Of a stretch of 8,056 nt of DNA, positions 1 to 6,218 are shown one piece after another. The stretch is from JAVVHE01 sp038238915 (GTDB taxonomy: Bacteria; Pseudomonadota; Alphaproteobacteria; Sphingomonadales; Sphingomonadaceae): contig JBBSFH010000041.1 in the NCBI GenBank assembly GCA_038238915.1, forward strand, positions 1 to 8,056, given 5' to 3'. Position numbers and translations under genes: made by a program. Position 1 is the first letter of the stretch. Each line of letters begins with the position of its first letter. The notes under the pieces are model-generated. The model made no database searches. It was not told the origin of the DNA and worked only from the letters and a program-made list of their open reading frames with translations.

Positions 1-65
1 CCATGCACCTGAAACACCGACTTCGCGATATCCAGCCCGATCGTCGCCACAACTGCCTTCGTCAT
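1..65 (-). CDS. IS110/IS1111-family transposase, N-terminal fragment (runs off left edge)
   Basis: Read on the minus strand, the first 21 codons encode MTKAVVATIGLDIAKSVFQV, then H. The GLDIAKSVFQVH motif is the hallmark start of the DEDD-type transposases of the IS110/IS1111 group, and its Asp is the first acidic residue of the RuvC-like catalytic domain. These enzymes move the element by site-specific recombination guided by a structured RNA. Two adjacent ATGs (66-68 and 63-65) are possible starts. The purine-rich AAGGAGAG ribosome binding site, read from 78 back to 71, is better spaced for the second. The rest of the gene lies outside the window, so intactness cannot be judged. Identification rests on this short but very characteristic N-terminus. 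Confidence 0.8.
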   Translation of the reverse strand, partial: MTKAVVATIGLDIAKSVFQVH

Positions 66-141
66 CATCGCTCTCCTTCCGGCTCAACCCGCGGATTATA
101 CCGTAGGTCGGGTAGGAGAGCCGTCCACCGCATCAATTGCG
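1..141 (-). mobile_element. End of an IS110/IS1111-type insertion sequence
   Basis: The transposase start and its ribosome binding site (to about 78) must lie inside the element, while cytochrome c-like coding sequence is recognisable from about 142. The insertion boundary therefore falls between roughly 80 and 141. I cannot place it exactly because IS110-type elements lack classical terminal inverted repeats and usually make no target duplication. At most about 75 nt separate the transposase start from host sequence. That seems too short for the long 5' leader carrying the guide RNA in IS110-group elements, and would fit the IS1111 group, where the guide RNA lies downstream of the gene. The subgroup assignment is inference. 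Confidence 0.55.
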
Positions 142-462
142 TTCGACCGCTTCGAGCTGCGCGATCCGCGCATGACTTATATCGCCTATGTGCCCGCCGG
201 GGCGGTGGCACGCGGCGCGGCGCTGGCGAGCGATTCGCGCGCGGGCCAGCCGTGCGCGTCGTGCCATGGCGCGGGCCTGAAGGGCGGGCTGGGGCCGCCG
301 CTGGCTGGACGATCGCCAACTTACCTCGCGCGGCAGTTGATGAGCTTTCAGGCGGGCGGACGGCGCTCGCCCGAGGCAGCGGCGATGCGCGCGCGTGCGG
401 CGCGGCTGAGCGATGCGCAGATCATCGATCTCGCCGCCTATGCGGCGGCGCCTCATCCCTGA
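142..462 (+). pseudogene. c-type cytochrome (cytochrome c4/c553-like), C-terminal haem domain only
   Basis: The frame reads FDRFELRDPRMTYIAYVPAG at 142-201, then a CASCH haem-attachment motif at codons 259-273. A GPPLAGRSPTYLARQL segment, a possible axial Met in AAAMRARAARLSD and the final DLAAYAAAPHP helix follow. This is the C-terminal half of the two-domain periplasmic cytochromes related to c4/c553, in which an ELRDP...AYVPxGxxxRG linker precedes the second haem site. Upstream, the frame meets a stop at 10-12 and passes through the IS110 transposase start, so no signal peptide or first haem domain is present. The internal ATG at 172 would give a 96-aa cytosolic product that could not be matured as a periplasmic cytochrome. 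I read it as the 3' remnant of a gene cut by the IS. The 5' part might lie beyond the element. Confidence 0.75.
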
Positions 463-463
463 A

Positions 464-505
464 CAAAAAAAGGGGGCCGGACCCGAAGGTCCGGCCCCCA
501 GGTTT
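464..505. terminator. Strong intrinsic terminator, probably bidirectional
   Basis: A perfect 12-bp GC-rich stem (GGGGGCCGGACC at 472-483, complement at 488-499) closes a 4-nt loop, immediately after the cytochrome stop codon. On the plus strand it is followed only by a short T-rich run (GTTTCTCTT). On the minus strand the loop is C(TTCG)G, an exceptionally stable tetraloop, and the stem is followed by eight U residues (A-run 464-471). Structurally it is therefore a better terminator for leftward transcription, although the only clear gene end beside it is rightward. Confidence 0.85.
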
Positions 506-668
506 CTCTTGGGGGAGGATCGCCATCGCTGGCGACATCCAAAATATTGCACTGCACCATGACGATTGCAAGCCCCGGCTAATGCCAAACTCTGTCGCAA
601 TCCGGACAGTTCGTCGTGCGGTCTGGTAGCGCTGGTTCTCTGCCATCGCCGCCCCTAAACGGGTGGCG

Positions 669-2630
669 ATGTCCGATCTTTTCGCCGCACCCGCCGCATC
701 GCCCGAATATTCCGCCCAGCATATCGAAGTTCTCGAAGGCCTCGAACCCGTGCGCCGCCATCCTGGCATGTACGTCGGCGGCACCGATGCCCGCGCCCTG
801 CATCATCTCGCCGCAGAGGTGATCGACAATGCGATGGACGAGGCGGTTGCGGGCCATGCGAGCAGGATCGAGGTGTCGCTGGCGGCCGATGGGACGTTGA
901 CGGTTGTGGATAACGGGCGTGGCATCCCGGTCGATCCGCATCCCAAATTCCCGAACAAGTCCGCGCTCGAAGTGATCCTGACCATGCTGCACTCGGGCGG
1001 CAAATTCTCGGGCGACAGTTATCAGACGAGCGGCGGCCTGCACGGTGTGGGTATTTCTGTGGTCAACGCGCTTTCCGAACGGCTGGTCGTGGAAGTTGCG
1101 CGCGGGCGCGAACTTTACCGCCAGGGATATGCGCGCGGCGCGCCGGTTACACCGCTGGAGCGGCTGGGCACCACATCCAACCGGCGCGGGACCATGGTCA
1201 GCTTCCGCCCGGACCCACAGATTTTCGGTGCCGACGCCACCTTCGATCCCGCGCGCCTGATGCGGCTTGCGCGCTCCAAGGCCTATCTGTTCCGGGGCGT
1301 CGAAATCCGGTGGCGCTGCGACGAAGCGATCGCTGGCGACACCCCGACGCAGGCGGTCTTCCAGTTTCCCGGCGGCCTTGCCGATCGGCTCGCCGAGGAC
1401 ATCGCTCACCGCGAACTCGCACTTCCCGCCACCTTCGCGGGCCGTGCCGATCTTCCCGAAGGACGCGGCACGGTCGAATGGGCGGTCGCTTGGACGCTCG
1501 ATGAGGGCTTGTGGTCGAGCTATTGCAACACCGTGCCCACTCCGGACGGCGGCACGCACGAGGCGGGGCTGCGCGCGGCGCTGCTCAAGGGGTTGCGCGG
1601 CTTCGGCGGCCTGACGCAGAACAAGCGCGCCGAGGGGTTGGCACCCGAGGATGTCGGCGGTGGCTCGATTGCGCTCCTGTCGATGTTCCTGCGCGACCCC
1701 CAGTTCCAGAGCCAGACCAAGGACCGGCTGACCTCGGCCGACGCCGCACGTCTCGTCGAAACAATCGTCCGCGACAATTTCGATCACTGGCTGACGGGCG
1801 ATCAGGAACGCGGCCGCACGCTGCTGGCGCACACGCTGGAGCGCATGGACGAACGTCTCGCGAGGCGGGCCGAGAAGGATGTGAAGCGCAAATCGCTGGT
1901 GGGTCGCAAGCTGCGCCTGCCGGGCAAGCTGACCGATTGCACGCGCGCGGGGGCGGAGGGCGCCGAACTGTTCATCGTCGAGGGCGATAGCGCGGGCGGA
2001 TCGGCCAAACAGGCGCGCGACCGCGAGACGCAGGCGATCCTGCCGCTGCGGGGAAAAATCCTGAACGTCGCGAGTGCGGCGGCGGGCAAGGCGGCGGCGA
2101 ACACCGAACTCGCCGATCTCAAGCTCGCGCTCGGCCAGGGTGCGAAGTATGATCCCGCCGCGCTGCGCTACGAGCGCGTCATCATCATGACCGACGCCGA
2201 CGTCGATGGCGCACACATCGCCACACTGCTGATGACCTTCTTCATCCAGCACATGCCGGGGCTGGTCGAGGATGGCCATCTGTTCCTCGCGCAGCCGCCC
2301 CTGTATCGCCTCGCGCAGGGCGGTCAGGTCGCCTACGCGCGGGACGACGCGCACAAGGCCGAGCTGATGGCGGGACCATTCGCGCGCGGAGGCAAGGTGG
2401 AGGTCAGCCGCTTCAAGGGGCTGGGCGAAATGGCGCCGCTGCAGTTGCGCGAGACGACGATGGACGCCAAGCGGCGCACGCTGCTGCGCGTAACGCTGCC
2501 CCCGCCGGGCACCGAGCGCACCGAAGTGTCCGCGCTGGTCGATCGCCTGATGGGCCGCGTGCCCGAGCACCGCTTCGCCTTCATCACCGCGCATGCCGCT
2601 GACGTGGGTGTGGATGCGATCGACGTTTAG
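669..2630 (+). CDS. parE: DNA topoisomerase IV subunit B (ParE)
   Basis: ATPase subunit of the type IIA topoisomerase that decatenates daughter chromosomes, acting in the cytoplasm with ParC. The 653-aa product shows the GHKL ATP-binding motifs in order: EVIDNAMDEA (about 50-59), DNGRGIPV (81-88) and GGLHGVG (122-128). The transducer QTKDRL loop lies near 349-354. The TOPRIM signature EGDSAGGSAKQ is at 438-448, with metal-binding Asps in MTDADVDGAH at 507-516. The C-terminal RFKGLGEM motif is near 581. The length and the lack of the roughly 170-aa TOPRIM insertion of many GyrB proteins favour ParE, although long-insert GyrB is not universal. I chose ATG 669 (MSDLF...). GTG 663 is in frame, and neither has a strong ribosome binding site. 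No promoter is obvious in 506-662. The gene overlaps the convergent Uma2 gene by 4 nt, with no terminator between them. Confidence 0.95.
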   Translation: MSDLFAAPAASPEYSAQHIEVLEGLEPVRRHPGMYVGGTDARALHHLAAEVIDNAMDEAVAGHASRIEVSLAADGTLTVVDNGRGIPVDPHPKFPNKSALEVILTMLHSGGKFSGDSYQTSGGLHGVGISVVNALSERLVVEVARGRELYRQGYARGAPVTPLERLGTTSNRRGTMVSFRPDPQIFGADATFDPARLMRLARSKAYLFRGVEIRWRCDEAIAGDTPTQAVFQFPGGLADRLAEDIAHRELALPATFAGRADLPEGRGTVEWAVAWTLDEGLWSSYCNTVPTPDGGTHEAGLRAALLKGLRGFGGLTQNKRAEGLAPEDVGGGSIALLSMFLRDPQFQSQTKDRLTSADAARLVETIVRDNFDHWLTGDQERGRTLLAHTLERMDERLARRAEKDVKRKSLVGRKLRLPGKLTDCTRAGAEGAELFIVEGDSAGGSAKQARDRETQAILPLRGKILNVASAAAGKAAANTELADLKLALGQGAKYDPAALRYERVIIMTDADVDGAHIATLLMTFFIQHMPGLVEDGHLFLAQPPLYRLAQGGQVAYARDDAHKAELMAGPFARGGKVEVSRFKGLGEMAPLQLRETTMDAKRRTLLRVTLPPPGTERTEVSALVDRLMGRVPEHRFAFITAHAADVGVDAIDV

Positions 2631-3223
2631 ATGTCGAGCAGCGAGGTGGTATCGACGACAATGTTGGGCCGCGTTACCATTGCGATAGTCTCGCCGAACG
2701 CCACCGAATCGCGGACGCGATACCCGCTCTCGTCAGGATCGGACATCCGGTGGATCACGCGGGATTTGAGGTCCACAACCCAATATTCGGGCGCACCCGC
2801 CGCGCCATAAAGAACCGGTTTGCGAACCAGATCTTCACGCCGCGTAGTATCGGACACCTCCACGACCAGTGCGGCGCGCTCGATCGCCAGCGGTCCAAGC
2901 TTCTCCACTGGCTCGAACACGATAAGATCCGGCGCGGGCAGGTTGAAGGGCGCGATGCGCACGGAAAGTTCGACTGTCACCTCCAGACCCGATCCCGCCG
3001 CGATAAGGGCGTTTCGTAGAGAGTCGTAGATTCGCATTTTCGCGCGCGCGTGCGGGAGATATTGCGGTGACATCCGGACCATTACCCCATCGCGAAGCTC
3101 GATCCGCTCGTCGCCAAGCAGCCCGGCTTCGAACAGCGCCTCGAATTGATCGATCGTCATGCGGTAAGGATGCGAGTCATCCTCGTCAGCAACCTCGTGC
3201 CAAGTCTGCGCCGCGCTCGCCAT
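2627..3223 (-). CDS. Uma2-family (DUF820) putative restriction-like endonuclease
   Basis: A 198-aa protein matching the Uma2/DUF820 family, which has a PD-(D/E)XK nuclease fold and no settled biological role. The N-terminal substrate-like helix (MTIDQFEALFEAGLLGDERI, 22-41) leads into the IELRDGVMVRMSP motif. Then come PAPDLIVFEP (97-106), ALVVEVSDTT (118-127), DLVRKPVLYGAAGAPEYWVV (131-150) and IHRM. Candidate active-site residues, by family pattern, are Asp99, Glu122 and Lys135, so the fold looks intact and probably active. Family length is usually 180-220 aa, so the gene is complete. It starts 40 nt downstream of the apaG stop on the same strand and could be co-transcribed with it. Its stop overlaps the parE stop. 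Uma2 genes are scattered and often acquired, and this is the least core-like member of the block. Confidence 0.88.
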   Translation of the reverse strand: MASAAQTWHEVADEDDSHPYRMTIDQFEALFEAGLLGDERIELRDGVMVRMSPQYLPHARAKMRIYDSLRNALIAAGSGLEVTVELSVRIAPFNLPAPDLIVFEPVEKLGPLAIERAALVVEVSDTTRREDLVRKPVLYGAAGAPEYWVVDLKSRVIHRMSDPDESGYRVRDSVAFGETIAMVTRPNIVVDTTSLLDI

Positions 3224-3263
3224 CCCCGTTTCATAGCGCGAGACGCTCGTTCCCGCGAGGCCC

Positions 3264-3671
3264 TCAGTTCAGCCGCGTGCGCGCGTGTGGGCTATCGAGG
3301 CTGAACAGCGGAATCGCCACCTCGAACGGCCATCCGGCTTCTGCCACCATCTGATAGCTGCCCTGCATAGTCCCCGACGGCGTCGCCAGCGGGCAGCCCG
3401 AGACATAATCGAACGATCCACCCGGCGGCAGGGTCGGCTGATCGCCGACGACGCCCAGCCCCTTCACCTCCTGCACCCGCCCGCGCGCATCGGTGATGAT
3501 CCAGTGGCGGCTGATAAGCTGGACGGTCTCCTCGCTGCCATTTTCGAGGCGGATGTGGTAGGACCAGACATATTGCCCACTCGAAGGATCGGACTGTTCT
3601 TCAAGATAGGTGGGAGCAACGCGCACGGTTACGCCGCGCGTAGTCTCGGCGTAAGGAAACAGCTGCTGCAT
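3264..3671 (-). CDS. apaG: ApaG-domain protein (Co2+/Mg2+ efflux-associated)
   Basis: A 135-aa single-domain protein with the fibronectin-III-like ApaG fold. Recognisable blocks are VTVRVAPTYLEEQSDP (14-29), YVWSYHIRLEN (34-44), VQLISRHWIITDARG (50-64), VKGLGVVGDQPTLPPGG (69-85) and FDYVSGCPLATPSGTMQGSY (87-106). Length is typical of the family. Genetic work in enterobacteria links ApaG to cobalt resistance and Mg2+ efflux, but the molecular function is not settled. The ATG at 3669-3671 has no clear Shine-Dalgarno. Instead it is preceded directly by a 6-bp inverted repeat (3672-3688). The DUF2167 gene is divergent and shares the 105-nt spacer. Unlike in enterobacteria, no ksgA or apaH is adjacent here. 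Confidence 0.95.
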   Translation of the reverse strand: MQQLFPYAETTRGVTVRVAPTYLEEQSDPSSGQYVWSYHIRLENGSEETVQLISRHWIITDARGRVQEVKGLGVVGDQPTLPPGGSFDYVSGCPLATPSGTMQGSYQMVAEAGWPFEVAIPLFSLDSPHARTRLN

Positions 3672-3688
3672 GCGTCAAGCGATGACGC
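3672..3688 (-). promoter_or_regulatory. Inverted repeat directly before the apaG start codon
   Basis: GCGTCA (3672-3677) and TGACGC (3683-3688) form a perfect 6-bp repeat around AGCGA. It sits where the ribosome binding site of apaG should be. It could be a leader hairpin that limits translation or a repressor half-site pair. There is no purine-rich SD for apaG, so the leader may be short or absent. The sequence is seen; the function is inference. Confidence 0.35.
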
Positions 3689-3745
3689 GGATCGTGTCCG
3701 CTGTCGAGATGCGCGCGGCCGATTGACCCCGCCTGCGCGCTCTGC

Positions 3746-3770
3746 TCCCCCTGGTTTCGACTCAGGGGGA
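3746..3770 (+). promoter_or_regulatory. SD-sequestering hairpin in the leader of the DUF2167 gene
   Basis: TCCCCCTG (3746-3753) pairs perfectly with CAGGGGGA (3763-3770) around a 9-nt loop. The right arm contains the AGGGGGA Shine-Dalgarno, which lies 6 nt before the ATG at 3777. As RNA, the 8-bp stem with six G-C pairs would mask the ribosome binding site. It could act as a translational gate, for example opened by temperature, a binding protein or upstream translation. No promoter or known riboswitch core was recognised upstream. Confidence 0.5.
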
Positions 3771-3776
3771 CTTTCG

Positions 3777-4637
3777 ATGGTTCGCAAGTTGCTTGCACTT
3801 TTGGCCGCGCTGATCCTCGGCGCTTCCGCGCCTGCACCAGGGGCAAAGCCCCCGGTCGATACCGCCGCCGAAATCGCCAAGCTCGATTGGCGCGAGGGGC
3901 CGCTGACCGCGCCGCTGACAACGCGCGCGCAGATCAACGTGCCCGCTGGCATGCTGTATCTGGGTTCGGTCGGCACGAGCCGCTTCCTGCAGCTGAACGG
4001 CAATCCGCCGACCGAGGACAGTTTCACCATCGCGCCGCACGGCTATTCGTGGTTCGCGGTAATGAACTTCGAGGAGAGCGGCTATGTGAAGGACGAAGAG
4101 ACGATCGACGCCGCCAAAATCCTCGAAACGCTGCGCGACGAGGGGCGCGAAGGCAATGTCGAGCGCAAGCGGCTCGGCATGTCCCAAACCGAGATCGCGG
4201 GCTGGGCGGTGCTGCCGCATTACGAACGCGCGACGCACAACCTCGAATGGGCCACCGATCTCAAGTTCAGCGATGGTGGGCGCAACATCAATTATACCAC
4301 GCGCCTGCTCGGCCGCCACGGCGTGATGCATGTGATCCTGGTCACCGATCCTGCGAGGCTCACAGCCGATCTTGCACAGTTCCGCCAGGTGATGAGCGGG
4401 TTCGCATACACCGGCGGAGAGCGCTATCAGGATTTCGCTAAGGGGGACAAGGTCGCCGAATATGGTCTCGCCGCGCTGATCACTGGTGGCGCGGCGGCAG
4501 CGGTGGTGAAGACCGGGCTTTTAGCGGGTCTGCTCAAGGGGCTGCTTGCGTTCATCAAACCGATCATCGTCGGGGTGGTGGCGCTGTTCGCCGCGCTGCG
4601 TCGCCGCATCTTCGGCACCAAGGCCAAGGACGCGTGA
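3777..4637 (+). CDS. DUF2167 family membrane-anchored protein
   Basis: A 286-aa predicted exported, membrane-anchored protein of the DUF2167 (COG4714) family, function unknown. Residues 1-22 (MVRKLLALLAALILGASAPA, then PG) form a signal peptide or N-terminal anchor. The lumenal domain shows the family features: FMxxxxGYV-like SWFAVMNFEESGYVKDEE (91-108), EIAGWAVLPHYERATHNLEW (139-158) and the INYTTRLLGRHGVMHV strand pair (171-186). Two hydrophobic segments near 229-247 and 248-274 end in RRRIFGTKAK, a positive-inside C-terminus. I chose ATG 3777 because AGGGGGA lies just upstream and a signal peptide follows. The frame stays open much further upstream, but only antisense to apaG. The gene overlaps the next small membrane gene by GTGA, implying coupled translation. 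Regulation may involve the leader hairpin at 3746-3770. Confidence 0.88.
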   Translation: MVRKLLALLAALILGASAPAPGAKPPVDTAAEIAKLDWREGPLTAPLTTRAQINVPAGMLYLGSVGTSRFLQLNGNPPTEDSFTIAPHGYSWFAVMNFEESGYVKDEETIDAAKILETLRDEGREGNVERKRLGMSQTEIAGWAVLPHYERATHNLEWATDLKFSDGGRNINYTTRLLGRHGVMHVILVTDPARLTADLAQFRQVMSGFAYTGGERYQDFAKGDKVAEYGLAALITGGAAAAVVKTGLLAGLLKGLLAFIKPIIVGVVALFAALRRRIFGTKAKDA

Positions 4638-4768
4638 GCGTGCCGCTCTGGGTGTGGATCGCAGGCGGCGGCGCGATCGGCTTTCTGATCATCTGGGACG
4701 TGCTCGGCGCGCGCGAACGCGAACGCCGCGCGCGCGAGGGGCTTTCCAAGCCCGCCGACGAGGATTAG
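4634..4768 (+). CDS. 44-aa single-span membrane protein, translationally coupled to the DUF2167 gene
   Basis: GTG at 4634 overlaps the TGA of the preceding gene (GTGA) and opens a 44-codon frame ending at TAG 4766-4768. The product starts MSVPLWVWIAGGGAIGFLII, then WDVLGARERERRA and a short acidic end KPADED. It is one hydrophobic helix (about 4-20) followed by a highly charged, Arg/Glu-rich cytoplasmic tail, a common layout for small membrane partners or assembly factors. I recognise no family. The stop-start overlap, the clear helix-plus-charged-tail pattern, and termination just before the tRNA support a real gene. It probably works with the DUF2167 protein. No separate ribosome binding site is needed if coupling operates. 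Confidence 0.6.
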   Translation: MSVPLWVWIAGGGAIGFLIIWDVLGARERERRAREGLSKPADED

Positions 4769-4780
4769 GTTCGCGCCTAT

Positions 4781-4854
4781 GCGGGTGTAGTTCAATGGTA
4801 GAACAGAAGCTTCCCAAGCTTCCAGCGAGGGTTCGATTCCCTTCACCCGCTCCA
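4781..4854 (+). tRNA. tRNA-Gly, anticodon CCC
   Basis: Complete cloverleaf. The acceptor GCGGGTG pairs with CACCCGC. The D-arm is GTTC/GAAC, the anticodon stem GAAGC/GCTTC, and the loop TTCCCAA (anticodon CCC at 4813-4815) reads GGG codons. The T-arm GAGGG/CCCTT carries TTCGATT, the discriminator is T, and CCA is encoded (4852-4854). It lies 12 nt after the small membrane gene and may be transcribed through it. Its 3' end is a typical integration target for tyrosine recombinases, and the sequence changes character just after it. Confidence 0.97.
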
Positions 4855-4855
4855 A

Positions 4856-4876
4856 ATCTTGGGATTGGCCCAAGAT
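4856..4876. terminator. Hairpin immediately downstream of tRNA-Gly
   Basis: ATCTTGGG (4856-4863) and CCCAAGAT (4869-4876) form a perfect 8-bp stem with a 5-nt loop, starting 2 nt after the tRNA CCA. A proper U-run is missing (ACTGACATTT follows), so it may end the tRNA transcript inefficiently or protect the precursor 3' end. The stem is also symmetrical and could function in either direction. Confidence 0.55.
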
Positions 4877-4912
4877 ACTGACATTTAACAATAAAAAATT
4901 GCCATTTTTGCT

Positions 4913-4930
4913 TGTGCAGGAACTGTGCAG
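4913..4930. repeat. Tandem TGTGCAG repeat, 11-bp period, in AT-rich DNA beside the tRNA
   Basis: TGTGCAG occurs at 4913-4919 and 4924-4930, in the same orientation and one helical turn apart. It lies in a locally AT-rich strip (about 4877-4960) that also holds an A6/T5 hairpin (4894-4909). Short direct repeats beside a tRNA 3' end resemble the arm-type sites bound by tyrosine integrases. No integrase gene and no second copy of the tRNA 3' end are in the window, so the assignment is tentative. No gene is visible between 4877 and 4988. Confidence 0.35.
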
Positions 4931-4988
4931 AAGTTTTTAGGTTCAGTGACGTAGTTCATTGGCGCGACGCGGGCTCGCCGGCCGGCTC

Positions 4989-6218
4989 TCATCGCTCGAA
5001 TGCCGAAGCCATACGGGTGACATCACGGGCGTTCAATCCGTGCGACACTGCACAATCGCGCCACTGAGAAACAGCGACCTCCACTTCCGCAATGATCTCT
5101 TTGGCAGCGGGCAGCTTCAACCCGCACTGACGCGCCATGCCGAGCGCCACGTCGAGCGAGGCGGTATCATCGACCTCGTCGATGGCGAGGCTCAGGATGC
5201 GCGCCTTCACGTCCAGCGGCGTCGGGTTCATGTCGTAGGCCGGAGACAAGCGCCAACCTCCTGCGCCGTCGAACAGGAAACCGTGATTGCGAAGATGGTC
5301 GTCGGTGTTGGAAATCAGGATATTGAACACAATGCGCCGCCATAGCTGCGCGGAATCCCGCTCGGGCTGCGAGCCGAACTGTCGCAGCGCATCGACCATC
5401 TCCAGATAGCTGTGATCCTCGTTGTCAGCAGCACCCAGCATCGACATGGCAGACAGAAACGGAACGCGCACGTCGCCGTCACGGTCGAACCGGCGCAGCA
5501 ATAAGGCCGTACGGTCGGCCACCTGCTCCAGCCGCCATGTCGGCACGTCGATGCCTGCGCGGCGGGCAAGGTCGAGTGCCACCGCTTCCCATTGCATGAC
5601 GGGATAGGCGTCATCGACCTGCGGGAACTTGGCTATGGCGAGCTGACCTTGAAGATCAAGCACAGAGGCTTTGGCGCGCGCCCCGCCCAGCGACGATCCC
5701 GGCGCAAGGATTAGACGCAAATCGCCGTCGTCATCGCCGTTGGCGGCAATGCGCATCGCCGCGTTCAGCAATTCACCCAAGCGAATGAGCGGCGGGACGT
5801 TCGCGCCCTCCCCGCTCGCCAGAAACGGGCCGTCCGGCGTTTCTTTGAACCGCAGCGCGCCTTGGCGGGCAATGTCGCTGACGCCCAACAGGAAATCGAC
5901 TTCCCCCAGGCTACGCGGGGCGCGTCCTTCTACCTGCGCGCGGCGGCGCTCGTCACGCTGGATCAGATTGCGGCCCCAGCGGTCGGGTGCGGAATCGCCG
6001 AACGCACCGAACAGGGCGCGGCCCTGCGGGGTATGCTGCGGGCCGCCGCCAAGCACCAAGGCCGGTTCCAGCGCGAAGCGCGCCGGACTGGCAAGCCAGT
6101 CAGCATCATATTCAAAGGTGGCGCTCTCGCGGGTGCGGGAGCGGCGCGCCCATAAGCGGCCGACAAGATGCGCGACGCCCGCCAAATCGATGTAAGCAAG
6201 CAGTTCACGGTCGCTCAT
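4989..6218 (-). CDS. hipA: HipA-family serine/threonine kinase toxin
   Basis: Toxin of a type II HipBA module. In characterised members the kinase phosphorylates aminoacyl-tRNA synthetases (GltX in E. coli HipA) and stalls growth. The 409-aa protein has the N-subdomain (YIDLAGVAHLVGRLW, 9-23; GAFGDSAPDRWGR, 71-83) and a glycine loop GSSLGGARAKASV (174-186). The phosphate-binding Lys is in LAIAKFP (Lys197). The catalytic segment NTDDHLRNHGFLF (304-316) supplies Asp306 and Asn311 in the D-x4-N arrangement, and the metal-binding Asp329 is in SPAYDMNP (325-332). These match the known catalytic residues of E. coli HipA in order and spacing, so it is probably active. Its ATG overlaps the hipB stop (ATGA), the usual antitoxin-first coupled order. 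The substrate cannot be deduced from sequence. Confidence 0.95.
   Translation of the reverse strand: MSDRELLAYIDLAGVAHLVGRLWARRSRTRESATFEYDADWLASPARFALEPALVLGGGPQHTPQGRALFGAFGDSAPDRWGRNLIQRDERRRAQVEGRAPRSLGEVDFLLGVSDIARQGALRFKETPDGPFLASGEGANVPPLIRLGELLNAAMRIAANGDDDGDLRLILAPGSSLGGARAKASVLDLQGQLAIAKFPQVDDAYPVMQWEAVALDLARRAGIDVPTWRLEQVADRTALLLRRFDRDGDVRVPFLSAMSMLGAADNEDHSYLEMVDALRQFGSQPERDSAQLWRRIVFNILISNTDDHLRNHGFLFDGAGGWRLSPAYDMNPTPLDVKARILSLAIDEVDDTASLDVALGMARQCGLKLPAAKEIIAEVEVAVSQWRDCAVSHGLNARDVTRMASAFER

Noticed and set aside
3..629. 208-codon plus-strand frame
   Set aside because: It runs through the IS end, the cytochrome fragment in a different frame and the terminator. The composition is shadow-like.
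422..784. Minus-strand frames through the terminator and the start of parE
   Set aside because: They read through a strong hairpin terminator and lack a ribosome binding site and any family features.
579..2594. 671-codon open frame on the minus strand across parE
   Set aside because: It is a complete antisense shadow of parE. The translation is low-complexity and Arg/Ala/His-rich with no recognisable motif, as expected opposite a GC-rich gene.
669..2630. GyrB instead of ParE
   Set aside because: The 653-aa length without a large TOPRIM insertion, and the RFKGLGEM context, fit ParE better. A phylogenetic placement would settle it.
3285..3776. Upstream extension of the DUF2167 reading frame
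   Set aside because: The frame is open only because it runs antisense to apaG. The signal peptide and ribosome binding site place the start at 3777.
4427..4891. 154-codon minus-strand frame containing VKGIEPSLEAWEASVLPL
   Set aside because: This peptide is the antisense translation of tRNA-Gly, a well-known false protein in databases. The remainder is antisense to the DUF2167 and small membrane genes.
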